DNA of 64,000 bases from SFWF01 sp045537915 (GCA_045537915.1 JAZSQK010000010.1:9109-73108), one strand, 5' to 3'; counted from the stretch's first letter, positions 43,297-50,817 are shown. A program made the numbers and translations. The notes: generated by a model from the sequence alone, not told the origin.

Positions 43297-43757
43297 TAAT
43301 CTTTATATTTTAAATCCTCTGTTTGCCAGTTTTCGAGTACTCCTGCCATTTCGGCGGCTATCCGTCTTGCGCCCTCAAGGTCGTGCTCTTTGTAATTTCC
43401 ACACTCGGCAGCCGTAGCTCCGGGTATCTCGCCCTCGAAATCTGCCGCAAACTCCATAGACTGTCTTACTATTTCAATGGCTCTTTTGTAAGAAACAGTA
43501 TCTCGGGTAAGAAAATAAAATCCCGTTCTGCAACCCATCGGCCCAACATATATTACCGATTCTGCCTCAGCGGTGTTTCTCGCATAGGTCGCAAAAAGGT
43601 GCTCTAATGTATGGGCGGCGGCAATCGGCAGATAATCATTATTGTTAGGTTTTTTCATTCTTATATCATAGGTTATGATATCTCCGTCTATTCTTGATAT
43701 ATACATACCCTTATCGAGTGTATCGTGGTTGACGGTGAAACTTGCTATCTTTTTCAT
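43296..43757 (-). CDS. luxS: S-ribosylhomocysteine lyase
   Basis: 153 residues from ATG at 43757 behind AGGAGCG. The metal site is complete: HTLEH near residues 53-57 and a Cys in ECGNYKEHDL; GPMGCRTGFY carries the catalytic Cys. It cleaves S-ribosylhomocysteine in the activated methyl cycle, releasing the AI-2 precursor. Whether it serves signalling or only recycling cannot be told; no lsr or pfs gene is adjacent. Confidence 0.96.
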   Translation of the reverse strand: MKKIASFTVNHDTLDKGMYISRIDGDIITYDIRMKKPNNNDYLPIAAAHTLEHLFATYARNTAEAESVIYVGPMGCRTGFYFLTRDTVSYKRAIEIVRQSMEFAADFEGEIPGATAAECGNYKEHDLEGARRIAAEMAGVLENWQTEDLKYKD

Positions 43758-43788
43758 AAGCGCTCCTAATCGTTGTTCACTAAATTTT

Positions 43789-43817
43789 ATTGTATCATAA
43801 ATTAGTTTCAATGTAAA
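43789..43817 (-). promoter_or_regulatory. Promoter of luxS
   Basis: TTTACA (43812-43817), 17-bp spacer and TACAAT (43789-43794) with an extended -10 TGA on the minus strand. Confidence 0.65.
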
Positions 43818-43862
43818 GTTTTCATTTTTTGAATATTTTTCACAAAAGTTTTTAACTTTTAC

Positions 43863-43891
43863 TTGACAAATTGTGAATTATGTGGTATATT
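43863..43891 (+). promoter_or_regulatory. Strong promoter of a non-coding transcript
   Basis: TTGACA (43863-43868), exactly 17 bp, TATATT (43886-43891). It has no open reading frame of note downstream before the terminator at 44131. Confidence 0.8.
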
Positions 43892-43897
43892 AAAAAC

Positions 43898-44160
43898 ACA
43901 GAAAGAGAGATGAGTGAAAAAAATCTTAGGAAAGGAAAGGACTGATGCCCAGTGATTTGGGGAATCGAACCGAACTTAAAACTTAGAATCTGAATGAAAG
44001 AGGTGAGTCCAAAGTTCTATTAAGTCCATATTCCAAAAAACAGAATATTTCAAACAGGTGAGTCCAATGAAATAGTACCTTTCTTTTAAAATAGTGAAAG
44101 GAACAACGGTCCAATGTACAAATAAATTTTAACGACTGCGTTTATCGCAGTCGTTTTTTT
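43898..44160 (+). ncRNA. Probable structured non-coding RNA, about 260 nt
   Basis: The transcript is bounded by a near-consensus promoter and a strong terminator and has no credible coding frame. The motif GGTGAGTCCAA occurs twice (about 44001 and 44057) and a shorter GGTCCAATG once (about 44108). GGACT near its 5' part can pair with the AGTCC of these motifs. Local hairpins include ATATTC-N9-GAATAT, ATTTC ... GAAAT and CCTTTC ... GAAAGG. It does not look like SRP RNA, RNase P, tmRNA or 6S RNA as I know them. A raiA-type RNA is one possibility I cannot test. It sits between luxS and a DUF2752 gene. Confidence 0.6.
44131..44160 (+). terminator. Terminator of the ncRNA
   Basis: 10-bp stem AACGACTGCG / CGCAGTCGTT, 5-nt loop, then T7. 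Confidence 0.85.
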
Positions 44161-44161
44161 G

Positions 44162-44190
44162 TTGCAAACAGTCTGTAAATATGCTATTAT
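44162..44190 (+). promoter_or_regulatory. Promoter of the DUF2752 gene, possibly leaderless
   Basis: TTGCAA (44162-44167), 17-bp spacer, TATTAT (44185-44190). The expected transcription start falls at or next to the ATG at 44197. Confidence 0.55.
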
Positions 44191-44196
44191 TCAGAT

Positions 44197-44550
44197 ATGA
44201 AAAGAAAGATTAGTTATCCTATACCAAAGCTTTGCTTTTTGGCAGCATTTATCGCTTTAGCGATTATTTTTTATTTTAATAATATCCCCTGTATAACCAA
44301 GACCGTTACGGGCATTGATTGTATCGGTTGCGGTCTTACCCGAGCCTTTATCTCGCTTTTAAAGCTTGATATTGCCGCTGCTTTTTCCTACCACCCTGCC
44401 TTCTGGACGGTGCCTATCCTTTTCGCCGAGCTTTTCTTTGATATAAGGCTTTTCGGCAAACCAAAGGTTGACCTTGCGCTTTTAGGTGTTTCGGTAGCGG
44501 CGCTTATCATAACATATATTGTAAGGGTAATCCTTCCTTTAATTTTTTAA
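44197..44550 (+). CDS. DUF2752 membrane protein
   Basis: 117 residues, three predicted membrane helices (about 9-27, 62-80 and 90-115). The family motif is present as CITKTVTGIDCIGCGLTRAFISLL. No ribosome-binding site precedes the ATG, and the promoter lies so close that the mRNA may be leaderless. Function of the family is unknown. The gene is followed after 19 bp by a TM2-domain gene. Confidence 0.78.
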   Translation: MKRKISYPIPKLCFLAAFIALAIIFYFNNIPCITKTVTGIDCIGCGLTRAFISLLKLDIAAAFSYHPAFWTVPILFAELFFDIRLFGKPKVDLALLGVSVAALIITYIVRVILPLIF

Positions 44551-44569
44551 CTTTTTCGGAGGTTTCTTT

Positions 44570-45004
44570 ATGTATTGCAGAAATTGCGGTAAGCAAATGA
44601 ATGAAAATCAGGCTGTTTGCCTTGGTTGCGGAGTATCTAAAGGGGTCGGCTCTTCCCACTGCGCTAATTGCGGAGCCGAGATAAATCCCGCCGCCGCAAT
44701 ATGCCTTTCCTGTGGTGTTGCGGTTACAAAATCCGCAGGTAAGGATGCAAAATCCAAAATTATAGCTGCGCTTTTTGGGTTTATTCTGGGTGCATTCGGT
44801 GCGCACAACTTCTACCTCGGATATACAGGCAAGGCAATCGCACAGCTTGTGCTTACAATTATTGGCTTTTTGACCTATTGCTTTTATATCGGTGTTTTCA
44901 TTATCCTCGGGGTTAGCATCTGGACACTTGTCGAATCGGTAATGATACTAACCGGAAAAATAGCAACCGATGCAAACGGCAATCTGCTCAAAAACGATTT
45001 TTAA
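44570..45004 (+). CDS. Zinc-ribbon TM2-domain membrane protein
   Basis: 144 residues, ATG behind GGAGG. Two N-terminal zinc ribbons, CRNCG ... CLGCG and CANCG ... CLSCG, then a TM2 domain (two membrane helices with FGAHNFYLGYTGKAIAQLVLT). Such proteins are widespread in anaerobes beside DUF2752; no biochemical role is established. Confidence 0.85.
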   Translation: MYCRNCGKQMNENQAVCLGCGVSKGVGSSHCANCGAEINPAAAICLSCGVAVTKSAGKDAKSKIIAALFGFILGAFGAHNFYLGYTGKAIAQLVLTIIGFLTYCFYIGVFIILGVSIWTLVESVMILTGKIATDANGNLLKNDF

Positions 45005-45020
45005 TCTTAAACAAATATAT

Positions 45021-45048
45021 AACGCCGATAGGAATTCCTATCGGCGTT
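45021..45048. terminator. Bidirectional terminator between TM2 gene and ddh
   Basis: Perfect palindrome AACGCCGATAGGAA / TTCCTATCGGCGTT followed by T5. Confidence 0.85.
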
Positions 45049-45053
45049 TTTCT

Positions 45054-46040
45054 TTAAAGCATTGTTTTACGGAGGGTTTGTCCGTCAAGTGCACTCAAAT
45101 ACGCAGGAGGTATATCAAATACCGTTTTACAGCCTATAGCGCCCTCATTTTTCATTCGTACAGCAGCTCTTGCATAGGCTACAATCACACTTGCCGTAAA
45201 TTCGGGGTTGGAATCAAGCTTCAGACTATATTCAATAATGTGGTTATTGTTGCCAGAAAGTCCCGTCTTGCCGCTTCTTATAACAAAGCCGCCGTGGGCA
45301 ATTCCCGAATGGTCACGGTCAAGCTCCTCTTTAGATATAAAGTGAACAACCGTTTTGTAATCGGCAAAATAGTTGGGCATTGTCTTAATCTCCCTTTCTA
45401 TCCTTGCCTTATCTGCTCCGTCTTTTGCGACAACAAAGCATTCTCTTAGATGCTTCTCCCCTGTTTTAAGCTCGGGATTTTTACCGCTTCTGACCGCCTC
45501 AAGAGCCTCTTCTATCGGTATTGTGTACTGCTTTGCATCAAGAACACCCTCTATTCTGCGAATAGCGTCACTATGTCCCTGGCTTACCCCCTTGCCCCAA
45601 AAGGTATAATCCTTTCCGTCGGGGAGAATTGCCGATGCATAAAGTCTGTTTACCGAAAACATTCCGGGATCCCATCCGCAAGAAATAACGGCAATATTAC
45701 CGCCCTTTCTTGCCGCAAAATCTACATTATCAAAATGCTCGGGTATTTTTGCGTGGGTGTCAAAGCTGTCTACAACATTAAAATGCTCTGCATAAAGAGG
45801 AGTCTGAACAGGAAGGTCGGTTGCACTTCCGCCGCAAAGGATAAGCACATCAATCTCGTCCTTATGCTTTAATGCATCCTCTGCAGAATAAACCGGCACA
45901 CCATCGGTCAGAAGCTTAACTGTTTTTGGATCTCTTCTTGAAAATACGGCAACCAGTTCTAGATCCTCATTCTGCCGCACCGCCGCCTCTATGCCACGGC
46001 CGAGATTTCCGTATCCCATAATTCCAATTCTTACAGTCAT
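45054..46040 (-). CDS. ddh: meso-Diaminopimelate D-dehydrogenase
   Basis: 328 residues. NADP Rossmann motif GYGNLGRG, CGGSATDLP, SCGWDPGMFSVNR and GKGVSQGHSDAIRR are diagnostic of Ddh. It makes meso-DAP in one step from tetrahydrodipicolinate, bypassing the succinylase or aminotransferase routes, for lysine and peptidoglycan. No other dap genes are nearby. Confidence 0.95.
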   Translation of the reverse strand: MTVRIGIMGYGNLGRGIEAAVRQNEDLELVAVFSRRDPKTVKLLTDGVPVYSAEDALKHKDEIDVLILCGGSATDLPVQTPLYAEHFNVVDSFDTHAKIPEHFDNVDFAARKGGNIAVISCGWDPGMFSVNRLYASAILPDGKDYTFWGKGVSQGHSDAIRRIEGVLDAKQYTIPIEEALEAVRSGKNPELKTGEKHLRECFVVAKDGADKARIEREIKTMPNYFADYKTVVHFISKEELDRDHSGIAHGGFVIRSGKTGLSGNNNHIIEYSLKLDSNPEFTASVIVAYARAAVRMKNEGAIGCKTVFDIPPAYLSALDGQTLRKTML

Positions 46041-46128
46041 TAAACATCATCCTTTAAATCAACGTTCACTTTCATATTATAATACACATTTTTTAATATT
46101 TCCACTTTTTTATTATAAAAAGCAAAAA

Positions 46129-46160
46129 AGCTACCGATCGTAAACTCGATAGCTCTTTTC
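46129..46160 (-). terminator. Terminator of the 372-aa lipoprotein gene
   Basis: Stem AGCTATCGA / TCGGTAGCT (one G-U) on the minus RNA, followed by TTTTTT. Confidence 0.65.
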
Positions 46161-46170
46161 AATACTATTA

Positions 46171-47289
46171 TTAACCGACATTCCCGAGAAAATGTATATT
46201 CAACACCGTCTCGTCTCCGCCTTTATTATCCTGAATTGTAATGATATCTTTGCCGACACTTATCTTCCTGTCATTACAACCATAATCAATGTGTGCATCA
46301 AGCATTTTATATCCCGAGCCGTCCTTTTGATAAATATAGTAATTAGGCTGACGATAAACCAGCAAACACTCACCTGCCATATCCATTGACTGTCCTCCCA
46401 CCGGCACCGGATATTCTTCAAGTGTCCTTGTATCGTAAAAATAGTTGGCGGGAATCTTTGTTGCGTCAAAGAAGTCTTTTGTTCCAAGGAACATTATTAT
46501 TCCATTATTGTAAAATGTGTTGTGGCTGTAGGTATGTGAGGTTTGGTAGCTTGAAATCTTTTTTGTCTCGGTATCATAAAGGAACAAAACGCCCTTCCCG
46601 TCTATGGTTTCATTCCAAACAACCTTGCCCTGTGAGCTCCTTACCGCAAGATTATATAAATGTATGTTCTCCAGTCGGGCTATAACAGATTTGCTTTTAC
46701 TTTCACAGTCATATGAATATAATGTTCCGTAAATTAAATCATTTTCGATACCCTCTTCGACAATGTAGTATACAACCCCATCCATTAAAGACGGAATTAT
46801 AACCGAAGCCGCTTGCGGCGTAAAATGCTCAAGCAAAACAGCCTCTTCTGTCTTTAAGTTCATTACATAAACATCACATGCCGCACCCCACGCCTGTACA
46901 TCGGTCCATACAAGCCAATTTCCATCACAGCTTATCTGCTGAATATTTGCCTCGTCATAGCTACTGGTAAATAAAAGCTCGGTCTGCTTTGTATCTAAAT
47001 CGTAAGAAACAAGTTGTATGGCGTCTTTATATCCGGTTGGGTTATCCTTTACAGATACCGCCATATACAAGGTCCTCCCGCATAGCTCGGGCGAAAGTAC
47101 TTTCTGATATGGAAGGCGCACTTCTAGGAATTTTTCATCTCTTTGAACCTCAGGAAACTGATATTCTACATTCGATATGTTCCCAGATGAAATATCATCA
47201 ATATTATCACTTGTAGAATTGCTGTTGTTTGCCGAACAGGCAGACAGTAGAAAGACAAACGATATAATACAAACCATAATTTTTTTCAT
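46171..47289 (-). CDS. Lipoprotein with beta-propeller-like repeats
   Basis: 372 residues. Signal peptide with lipobox LLSAC (lipidated Cys18), a Ser/Asn-rich linker, then repeated beta-strand blocks with TolB/DUF5050-like wording (QLVSYDLDTKQTELLF, VYVMNLKTEEAVLL, LFLYDTETKKIS, YFYDTRTLEEYPV). This suggests a six- or seven-bladed propeller on the outside of the cell membrane. Ligand unknown. Own promoter and terminator. Confidence 0.75.
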   Translation of the reverse strand: MKKIMVCIISFVFLLSACSANNSNSTSDNIDDISSGNISNVEYQFPEVQRDEKFLEVRLPYQKVLSPELCGRTLYMAVSVKDNPTGYKDAIQLVSYDLDTKQTELLFTSSYDEANIQQISCDGNWLVWTDVQAWGAACDVYVMNLKTEEAVLLEHFTPQAASVIIPSLMDGVVYYIVEEGIENDLIYGTLYSYDCESKSKSVIARLENIHLYNLAVRSSQGKVVWNETIDGKGVLFLYDTETKKISSYQTSHTYSHNTFYNNGIIMFLGTKDFFDATKIPANYFYDTRTLEEYPVPVGGQSMDMAGECLLVYRQPNYYIYQKDGSGYKMLDAHIDYGCNDRKISVGKDIITIQDNKGGDETVLNIHFLGNVG

Positions 47290-47376
47290 TATTCTGCGCC
47301 TCCTCTTATGCGACTACAATATTACGCTATTTTTTTCTTCCTTTTTAAATTCTCATCAGCCCTTTCCTTTATCCAT

Positions 47377-47405
47377 ATTATAGCATTTTTATAAGCGAAT
47401 AGCAA
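47377..47405 (-). promoter_or_regulatory. Promoter of the 372-aa lipoprotein gene
   Basis: TTGCTA (47400-47405), 17-bp spacer, TATAAT (47377-47382) on the minus strand. A repeated hairpin begins only 6 bp upstream of the -35 box. Confidence 0.65.
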
Positions 47406-47410
47406 TGCAT

Positions 47411-47452
47411 AAAGAACCCCCCGAAACCAAAAATGGTTTCGGGGGGTTCTTT
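47411..47452. repeat. Repeated strong hairpin, copy 1
   Basis: Stem CCCCCCGAAACCA / TGGTTTCGGGGGG (extendable to 19 bp) with an AAAA loop. A second copy with the same core lies at 49694-49727. It is not at the 3' end of any gene on the plus strand, so it is not an ordinary terminator. Confidence 0.8.
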
Positions 47453-47459
47453 TTAATAA

Positions 47460-47660
47460 ATGAAGTATTTTGCCGAGGCAAAATATGAAGTAACTCTAAA
47501 GAGTTATGATGTATTCCGCTCTTTGCTGAATATGAAGTGAAGTAAATCCCTCATACGCCCGTGGGCGTACTTCATATTGCGATAGCAATACTTCATATTC
47601 CGTATGGGATACTTCATAAATCCCGTAAGGGATTTACTTCATTCGCAGCTTTGCCGCAAT
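47460..47660. repeat. Array of short hairpins joined by ATGAAGTA/ACTTCAT linkers
   Basis: About nine units in 200 bp. The linker reads ATGAAGTA on the left side (47460, 47485, variant 47506, 47532) and ACTTCAT on the right (47569, 47590, 47611, 47636). Between linkers lie different self-complementary stems: TATTTTGCC/GGCAAAATA, TAACTC/GAGTTA, TACGCCC/GGGCGTA, TATTGC/GCAATA, ATTCC/GGGAT (G-U) and AAATCCC/GGGATTT. The stems differ in sequence but not in design. With the promoter and hairpin copy 1 this fills most of the 432-bp gap between the lipoprotein and SHOCT genes. Confidence 0.8.
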
Positions 47661-47721
47661 ACAGAGAACCGTCCCCTGTCTTTCCTGTCTTTGGGGAGGG
47701 CACAGAAATCCTCCCCTACAT

Positions 47722-48546
47722 TTATAAATTCAAAAGTTCCTGTTTCTTTTGTTCAAACTCTTCAACAGTGATTATATTATTATCCAAAAGCTCCTTATAT
47801 TTTTGAATTTGGGTAAATTTATCATTAGTTTCTTCTGCTATGTTATTGCCAATAGAGTTTATATATTCATATTCTTTTTCAGGAAACCATTTTTCAAACA
47901 ATGCATAGGCTGAGTAATCAATGGTTTTTTTAAGAGTTTTTTGGTTTTCTCTATAAAACAGTTCCAAATATCTTTCATCGTGATGCGTTGTGGACGTGAA
48001 TGTTTTGACCTCTCTTTTATGATTGCTTCCGATGATTGCTCCAGCGCCTCCTGCTAATATTCCGCCAACAACAGCACCTTTTAAATTAATGCCTCCACCG
48101 CTACTATATGAATCGGTTGAATCCCACTCGCTACCTTTAACAATATAATAATCGATGTCGTTTCTATGGATTTTTATCAATTGAAAATCCATTGAATCGG
48201 AATATTTTCTTAAATCCGAAATATTTTTACAGAGTTCAAAAGAATTTTCACTAAATGTTTCTTCAGATGGAAAAAAATATAAAATATCATTTTCAAACCA
48301 ACAATAAAATTGATTGTTCTCCATATAAATCAAATCACAGTTCAAAGGAATGGAGATGTTTTTTCTAACACTTTCGTATCGTTCAGATAAATCGAGCCGT
48401 GTTTCGTTTATGGCGTTTTTTCTGATTCTGTTTTGTTCATTTTCAAGTCTTCGCTGCTCATCGGCCTTTTTTTGTTCTGAGATTTGATCAACTGCAGCGA
48501 CTATACCTATTATACAAACGATAATAAGAACTATATACCAACCCAT
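47722..48546 (-). CDS. Membrane-anchored protein with C-terminal SHOCT domain
   Basis: 274 residues. One N-terminal membrane helix (about 3-19), a coiled-coil stretch (20-50), a central globular part of unknown fold, a Gly-rich segment (LKGAVVGGILAGGAGAIIGS) and a C-terminal SHOCT motif (IQKYKELLDNNIITVEEFEQKKQELLNL). SHOCT domains are thought to mediate oligomerisation. It is 23 bp downstream of a lipoprotein gene and probably co-transcribed with it from the regulated promoter at 49.25 kb. Confidence 0.72.
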   Translation of the reverse strand: MGWYIVLIIVCIIGIVAAVDQISEQKKADEQRRLENEQNRIRKNAINETRLDLSERYESVRKNISIPLNCDLIYMENNQFYCWFENDILYFFPSEETFSENSFELCKNISDLRKYSDSMDFQLIKIHRNDIDYYIVKGSEWDSTDSYSSGGGINLKGAVVGGILAGGAGAIIGSNHKREVKTFTSTTHHDERYLELFYRENQKTLKKTIDYSAYALFEKWFPEKEYEYINSIGNNIAEETNDKFTQIQKYKELLDNNIITVEEFEQKKQELLNL

Positions 48547-48569
48547 TTTTAATGGCCTCCTATGTTTTG

Positions 48570-49190
48570 TTAAGTAAGCTGAGGAAAGTTATAAAATCCT
48601 AAATCATAAAGGCAAATATCAACACTTGCTATTAGAAATGTATCTACTTGACTCATAAGATGATCGGCTTGAGTTATGAACATTTCTCTGCATGTTGATT
48701 TGTGAGATTCATAATTTATATCTTCGTATTCAATGGAAAATTTGATATCATCTTTTAAAATGCTTTTGTCTATAGTCGCCTTAGCAAGATAGCCAACGAT
48801 ATCAATTTGCATAGCATAACTGATTTTTAAAGACGATGCGCCATCGACAAAATCCAAAAATATTAACGTTTCTGCTTTATTTAAACTAGTAGAATAATCG
48901 CCTAACAAACTAAATCGAATTTGCCCGTTAGGCTGCAATTGAATGGTTAAACTCTCTGCGATGACGCTAGATAGTACATATGTATATTCATAGCTTCCGT
49001 TGGTAGATGTGTATTTGCCGTTGGTTTTTACGAACTCACAAAGTTGTTCATATGGAGAAGCTTTCGATGGCTCCGAAACCGTTGAGCTTGTAGAACTTGA
49101 CGTAACTGATGGTTCCGAACTATTATCAGCGCACCCTATAAGGCATACCAACAATGCAAGAACCAATAATAAACAGGAAACTTTTTTCAT
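48570..49190 (-). CDS. Lipoprotein of unknown function, 206 aa
   Basis: Signal peptide with lipobox LIGC (lipidated Cys20), then a Ser/Thr-rich linker (residues 23-45) and a beta-rich domain I do not recognise. First gene of a two-gene unit whose promoter carries an operator in its spacer. The AT-rich composition fits an accessory gene. Confidence 0.68.
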   Translation of the reverse strand: MKKVSCLLLVLALLVCLIGCADNSSEPSVTSSSTSSTVSEPSKASPYEQLCEFVKTNGKYTSTNGSYEYTYVLSSVIAESLTIQLQPNGQIRFSLLGDYSTSLNKAETLIFLDFVDGASSLKISYAMQIDIVGYLAKATIDKSILKDDIKFSIEYEDINYESHKSTCREMFITQADHLMSQVDTFLIASVDICLYDLGFYNFPQLT

Positions 49191-49235
49191 ATGAATAATC
49201 CTTTCTATTTGTATTAAAATGTTATTAGTTAAATA

Positions 49236-49264
49236 ATTATACTCAATATTTTGAGTATTGTCAA
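49236..49264 (-). promoter_or_regulatory. Consensus promoter with an operator palindrome in the spacer
   Basis: On the minus strand TTGACA (49259-49264), 17 bp, TATAAT (49236-49241) is a perfect consensus. The spacer holds a perfect inverted repeat, ATACTCAA-TATT-TTGAGTAT (49239-49258). On the plus strand the right arm of the repeat supplies a -35 (TTGAGT, 49251-49256) with TATGAT 17 bp later (49274-49279), reading into the small HTH gene. The arrangement predicts one repressor controlling both directions. Confidence 0.75.
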
Positions 49265-49301
49265 GATGTTAAGTATGATAATATTAAAATGGTGTTGGAA
49301 T

Positions 49302-49502
49302 ATGATTAGTTATAAACCATTTTATAGTACATTATTTAAAAAGGGTGTTACGGAATATCACTTGATTTTCAAACAGGGCTTTTCCGCAAACACACTGCAT
49401 AGAATAAAAAAAGGTGAAGCAATAAGCACGAAAACACTTGATGCTCTTTGCTACACCCTAGATTGTTCTGTAAGCGATATAATTGAATTTGTAAAAGAAT
49501 AG
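49302..49502 (+). CDS. Small Cro/C1-type HTH regulator
   Basis: 66 residues from ATG at 49302 with GGTGTTGGA upstream. An HTH_26/XRE-like fold: FKQGFSANTLHRIKKGEAISTKTLDALCYTLDCSVSDIIEF. It is divergent from the lipoprotein-SHOCT unit and next to the palindromic operator, so it probably represses that unit and itself. Confidence 0.75.
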   Translation: MISYKPFYSTLFKKGVTEYHLIFKQGFSANTLHRIKKGEAISTKTLDALCYTLDCSVSDIIEFVKE

Positions 49503-49536
49503 CACTCAATTTATTTTTTGTAAAAAGAGTGCTATT
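49498..49536 (+). terminator. Terminator of the HTH gene
   Basis: 10-bp stem AATAGCACTC / GAGTGCTATT beginning in the last codons, followed by CTTTATTT. Confidence 0.65.
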
Positions 49537-49693
49537 CTTTATTTATAATTGTTAATTAAAGATAAATCGTTTGACTCGATAAAAATCACAATTTAGAATC
49601 GAATACCTTATTCAAAAAGAGTGTTAGGAAGTCAAAGTTACCGACAAATAATTCATTTTTTTGCTATTTGATGGATAGGCGCATAGAAGCAAG

Positions 49694-49727
49694 AAAACCC
49701 CGAAACCAAAAATGGTTTCGGGGTTTT
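49694..49727. repeat. Repeated strong hairpin, copy 2
   Basis: Stem AAAACCCCGAAACCA / TGGTTTCGGGGTTTT with an AAAA loop; same core and loop as copy 1 at 47411-47452. In the 403-bp gap between the HTH gene and rpsI it is accompanied by smaller hairpins (AAAATAGTCC/GGACTATTTT near 49780-49805 and ACGGC/GCCGT near 49818-49830). No convincing gene is seen in that gap. Confidence 0.8.
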
Positions 49728-49858
49728 TGTAATCTTCGAAATAATACAGATTATCTCTTGGAGAACTGTCGGAGCGTTAAGAAAATAGTCCGGTGGACTA
49801 TTTTTAGTTCCGACCGCAACGGCTATGCCGTGAGGACACCACAGTTGAACATAAAAAA

Positions 49859-49886
49859 ACAAGCCTCGCATATCTGCAAGGCTTGT
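49859..49886 (-). terminator. Terminator of rplM-rpsI
   Basis: Stem ACAAGCCT / AGGCTTGT followed by T7 on the minus strand, 20 bp after the rpsI stop. Confidence 0.75.
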
Positions 49887-49905
49887 AAATAAATTTTGGA
49901 AACGA

Positions 49906-50304
49906 CTAACGCTTCGAGAACTGAGGTGCACGACGTGCAGCCTTGAGTCCGTACTTCTTTCTTTCCTTCATTCTCGGGTCACGAGTGAGGAGTCCTGCCT
50001 TCTTGAGAGTAGAACGAAGTTCCTCGTCGTACTGGAGAAGTGCACGGGAGATACCGTGACGGATAGCACCAGCCTGACCTGTAACGCCGCCGCCTGCAAC
50101 ACGACAGATAATGTCGAACTTGCCGAGGGTGTCGGTAAGGTTGAGGGGCTGACGAACGATGAGCTTTAAGGTTTCAAGTCCGAAATAATCGTCGATCTCA
50201 CGGTCGTTGATTATAATCTTTCCTGTACCGTTGTAAACACGAACACGGGCAACAGAGCTCTTTCTTCTGCCGGTTCCGTAAAAATAAGGCTTTCCTTCAA
50301 TCAT
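49906..50304 (-). CDS. rpsI: Ribosomal protein uS9
   Basis: 132 residues; typical FYGTGRRKSSVARV start and C-terminal DPRMKERKKYGLKAARRAPQFSKR reaching the decoding centre. Located 17 bp after rplM in the usual pair. Confidence 0.97.
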   Translation of the reverse strand: MIEGKPYFYGTGRRKSSVARVRVYNGTGKIIINDREIDDYFGLETLKLIVRQPLNLTDTLGKFDIICRVAGGGVTGQAGAIRHGISRALLQYDEELRSTLKKAGLLTRDPRMKERKKYGLKAARRAPQFSKR

Positions 50305-50321
50305 TACTCTGTGCTCCTTTC

Positions 50322-50747
50322 TTATTCGATTACTTCGGGCTTCTGAGCGGCATGAAGATGCTCAGCACCCTTGTAGATGCGAAGTCTGGTTAAAGCCTTG
50401 CGGCCGATTGTGGTATCGGGAACCATTCCCTTAACAGCAAGCTGCATTGCAAACTCAGGCTTGTTAGCCATAAGAGTTGCATACTTAACTTCCTTGAGGC
50501 TTCCGATATAGCCGGTGTGATGACGGTAGAACTTTTTGTCAAGCTTCTTACCGGTAAGAACGGCTTTTTCTGCATTGATAACGATTACATGGTCTCCGCA
50601 ATCAACATGGGGAGTAAACTCGGGCTTACCCTTACCACGAAGAAGGTCGGCAACTCTGACAGCTGTGCGTCCGAGGGGCTTTCCTGCAGCATCGATCACG
50701 TACCACTTACGCTGAACTTCAGCGGGTTTTGCCATAAAAGTGGACAT
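50322..50747 (-). CDS. rplM: Ribosomal protein uL13
   Basis: 141 residues from ATG at 50747 with GGAGGAAAGACCT upstream. Diagnostic KWYVIDAAGKPLGR and GDHVIVINAEKAVLTGKKL. An early-assembly protein of the large subunit. Confidence 0.97.
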   Translation of the reverse strand: MSTFMAKPAEVQRKWYVIDAAGKPLGRTAVRVADLLRGKGKPEFTPHVDCGDHVIVINAEKAVLTGKKLDKKFYRHHTGYIGSLKEVKYATLMANKPEFAMQLAVKGMVPDTTIGRKALTRLRIYKGAEHLHAAQKPEVIE

Positions 50748-50788
50748 AGGTCTTTCCTCCAATAAATTTCTTTTTAAAGTGCTTGACT

Positions 50789-50817
50789 ATTATAACAACC
50801 ACAATTTCTTTTGTCAA
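50789..50817 (-). promoter_or_regulatory. Promoter of rplM-rpsI
   Basis: Perfect TTGACA (50812-50817), 17 bp, TATAAT (50789-50794) on the minus strand. Confidence 0.8.

Noticed and set aside
43955..43990. tRNA-like GGTTCGATTCC on the minus strand inside the ncRNA
   Set aside because: The TTCGATT loop lacks a matching 5-bp stem and no acceptor or anticodon arm could be formed around it.
47460..47660. CRISPR-like repeat-spacer array
   Set aside because: The repeat is only about 7 bp, the inter-repeat parts are palindromes rather than unique spacers, linker direction flips, and no cas genes are present.
47664..47725. GGGGAGG ... CCTCCCC inverted repeat as terminator of the SHOCT gene
   Set aside because: No T-run follows on the minus strand; the adjoining GAACCGTCCCCTGT segment looks like repetitive intergenic sequence. 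Left unassigned.
49668..49892. 74-codon plus-strand and overlapping minus-strand open frames before rpsI
   Set aside because: Both are made of the repeated hairpin and the rpsI terminator; no start context and no recognisable protein.
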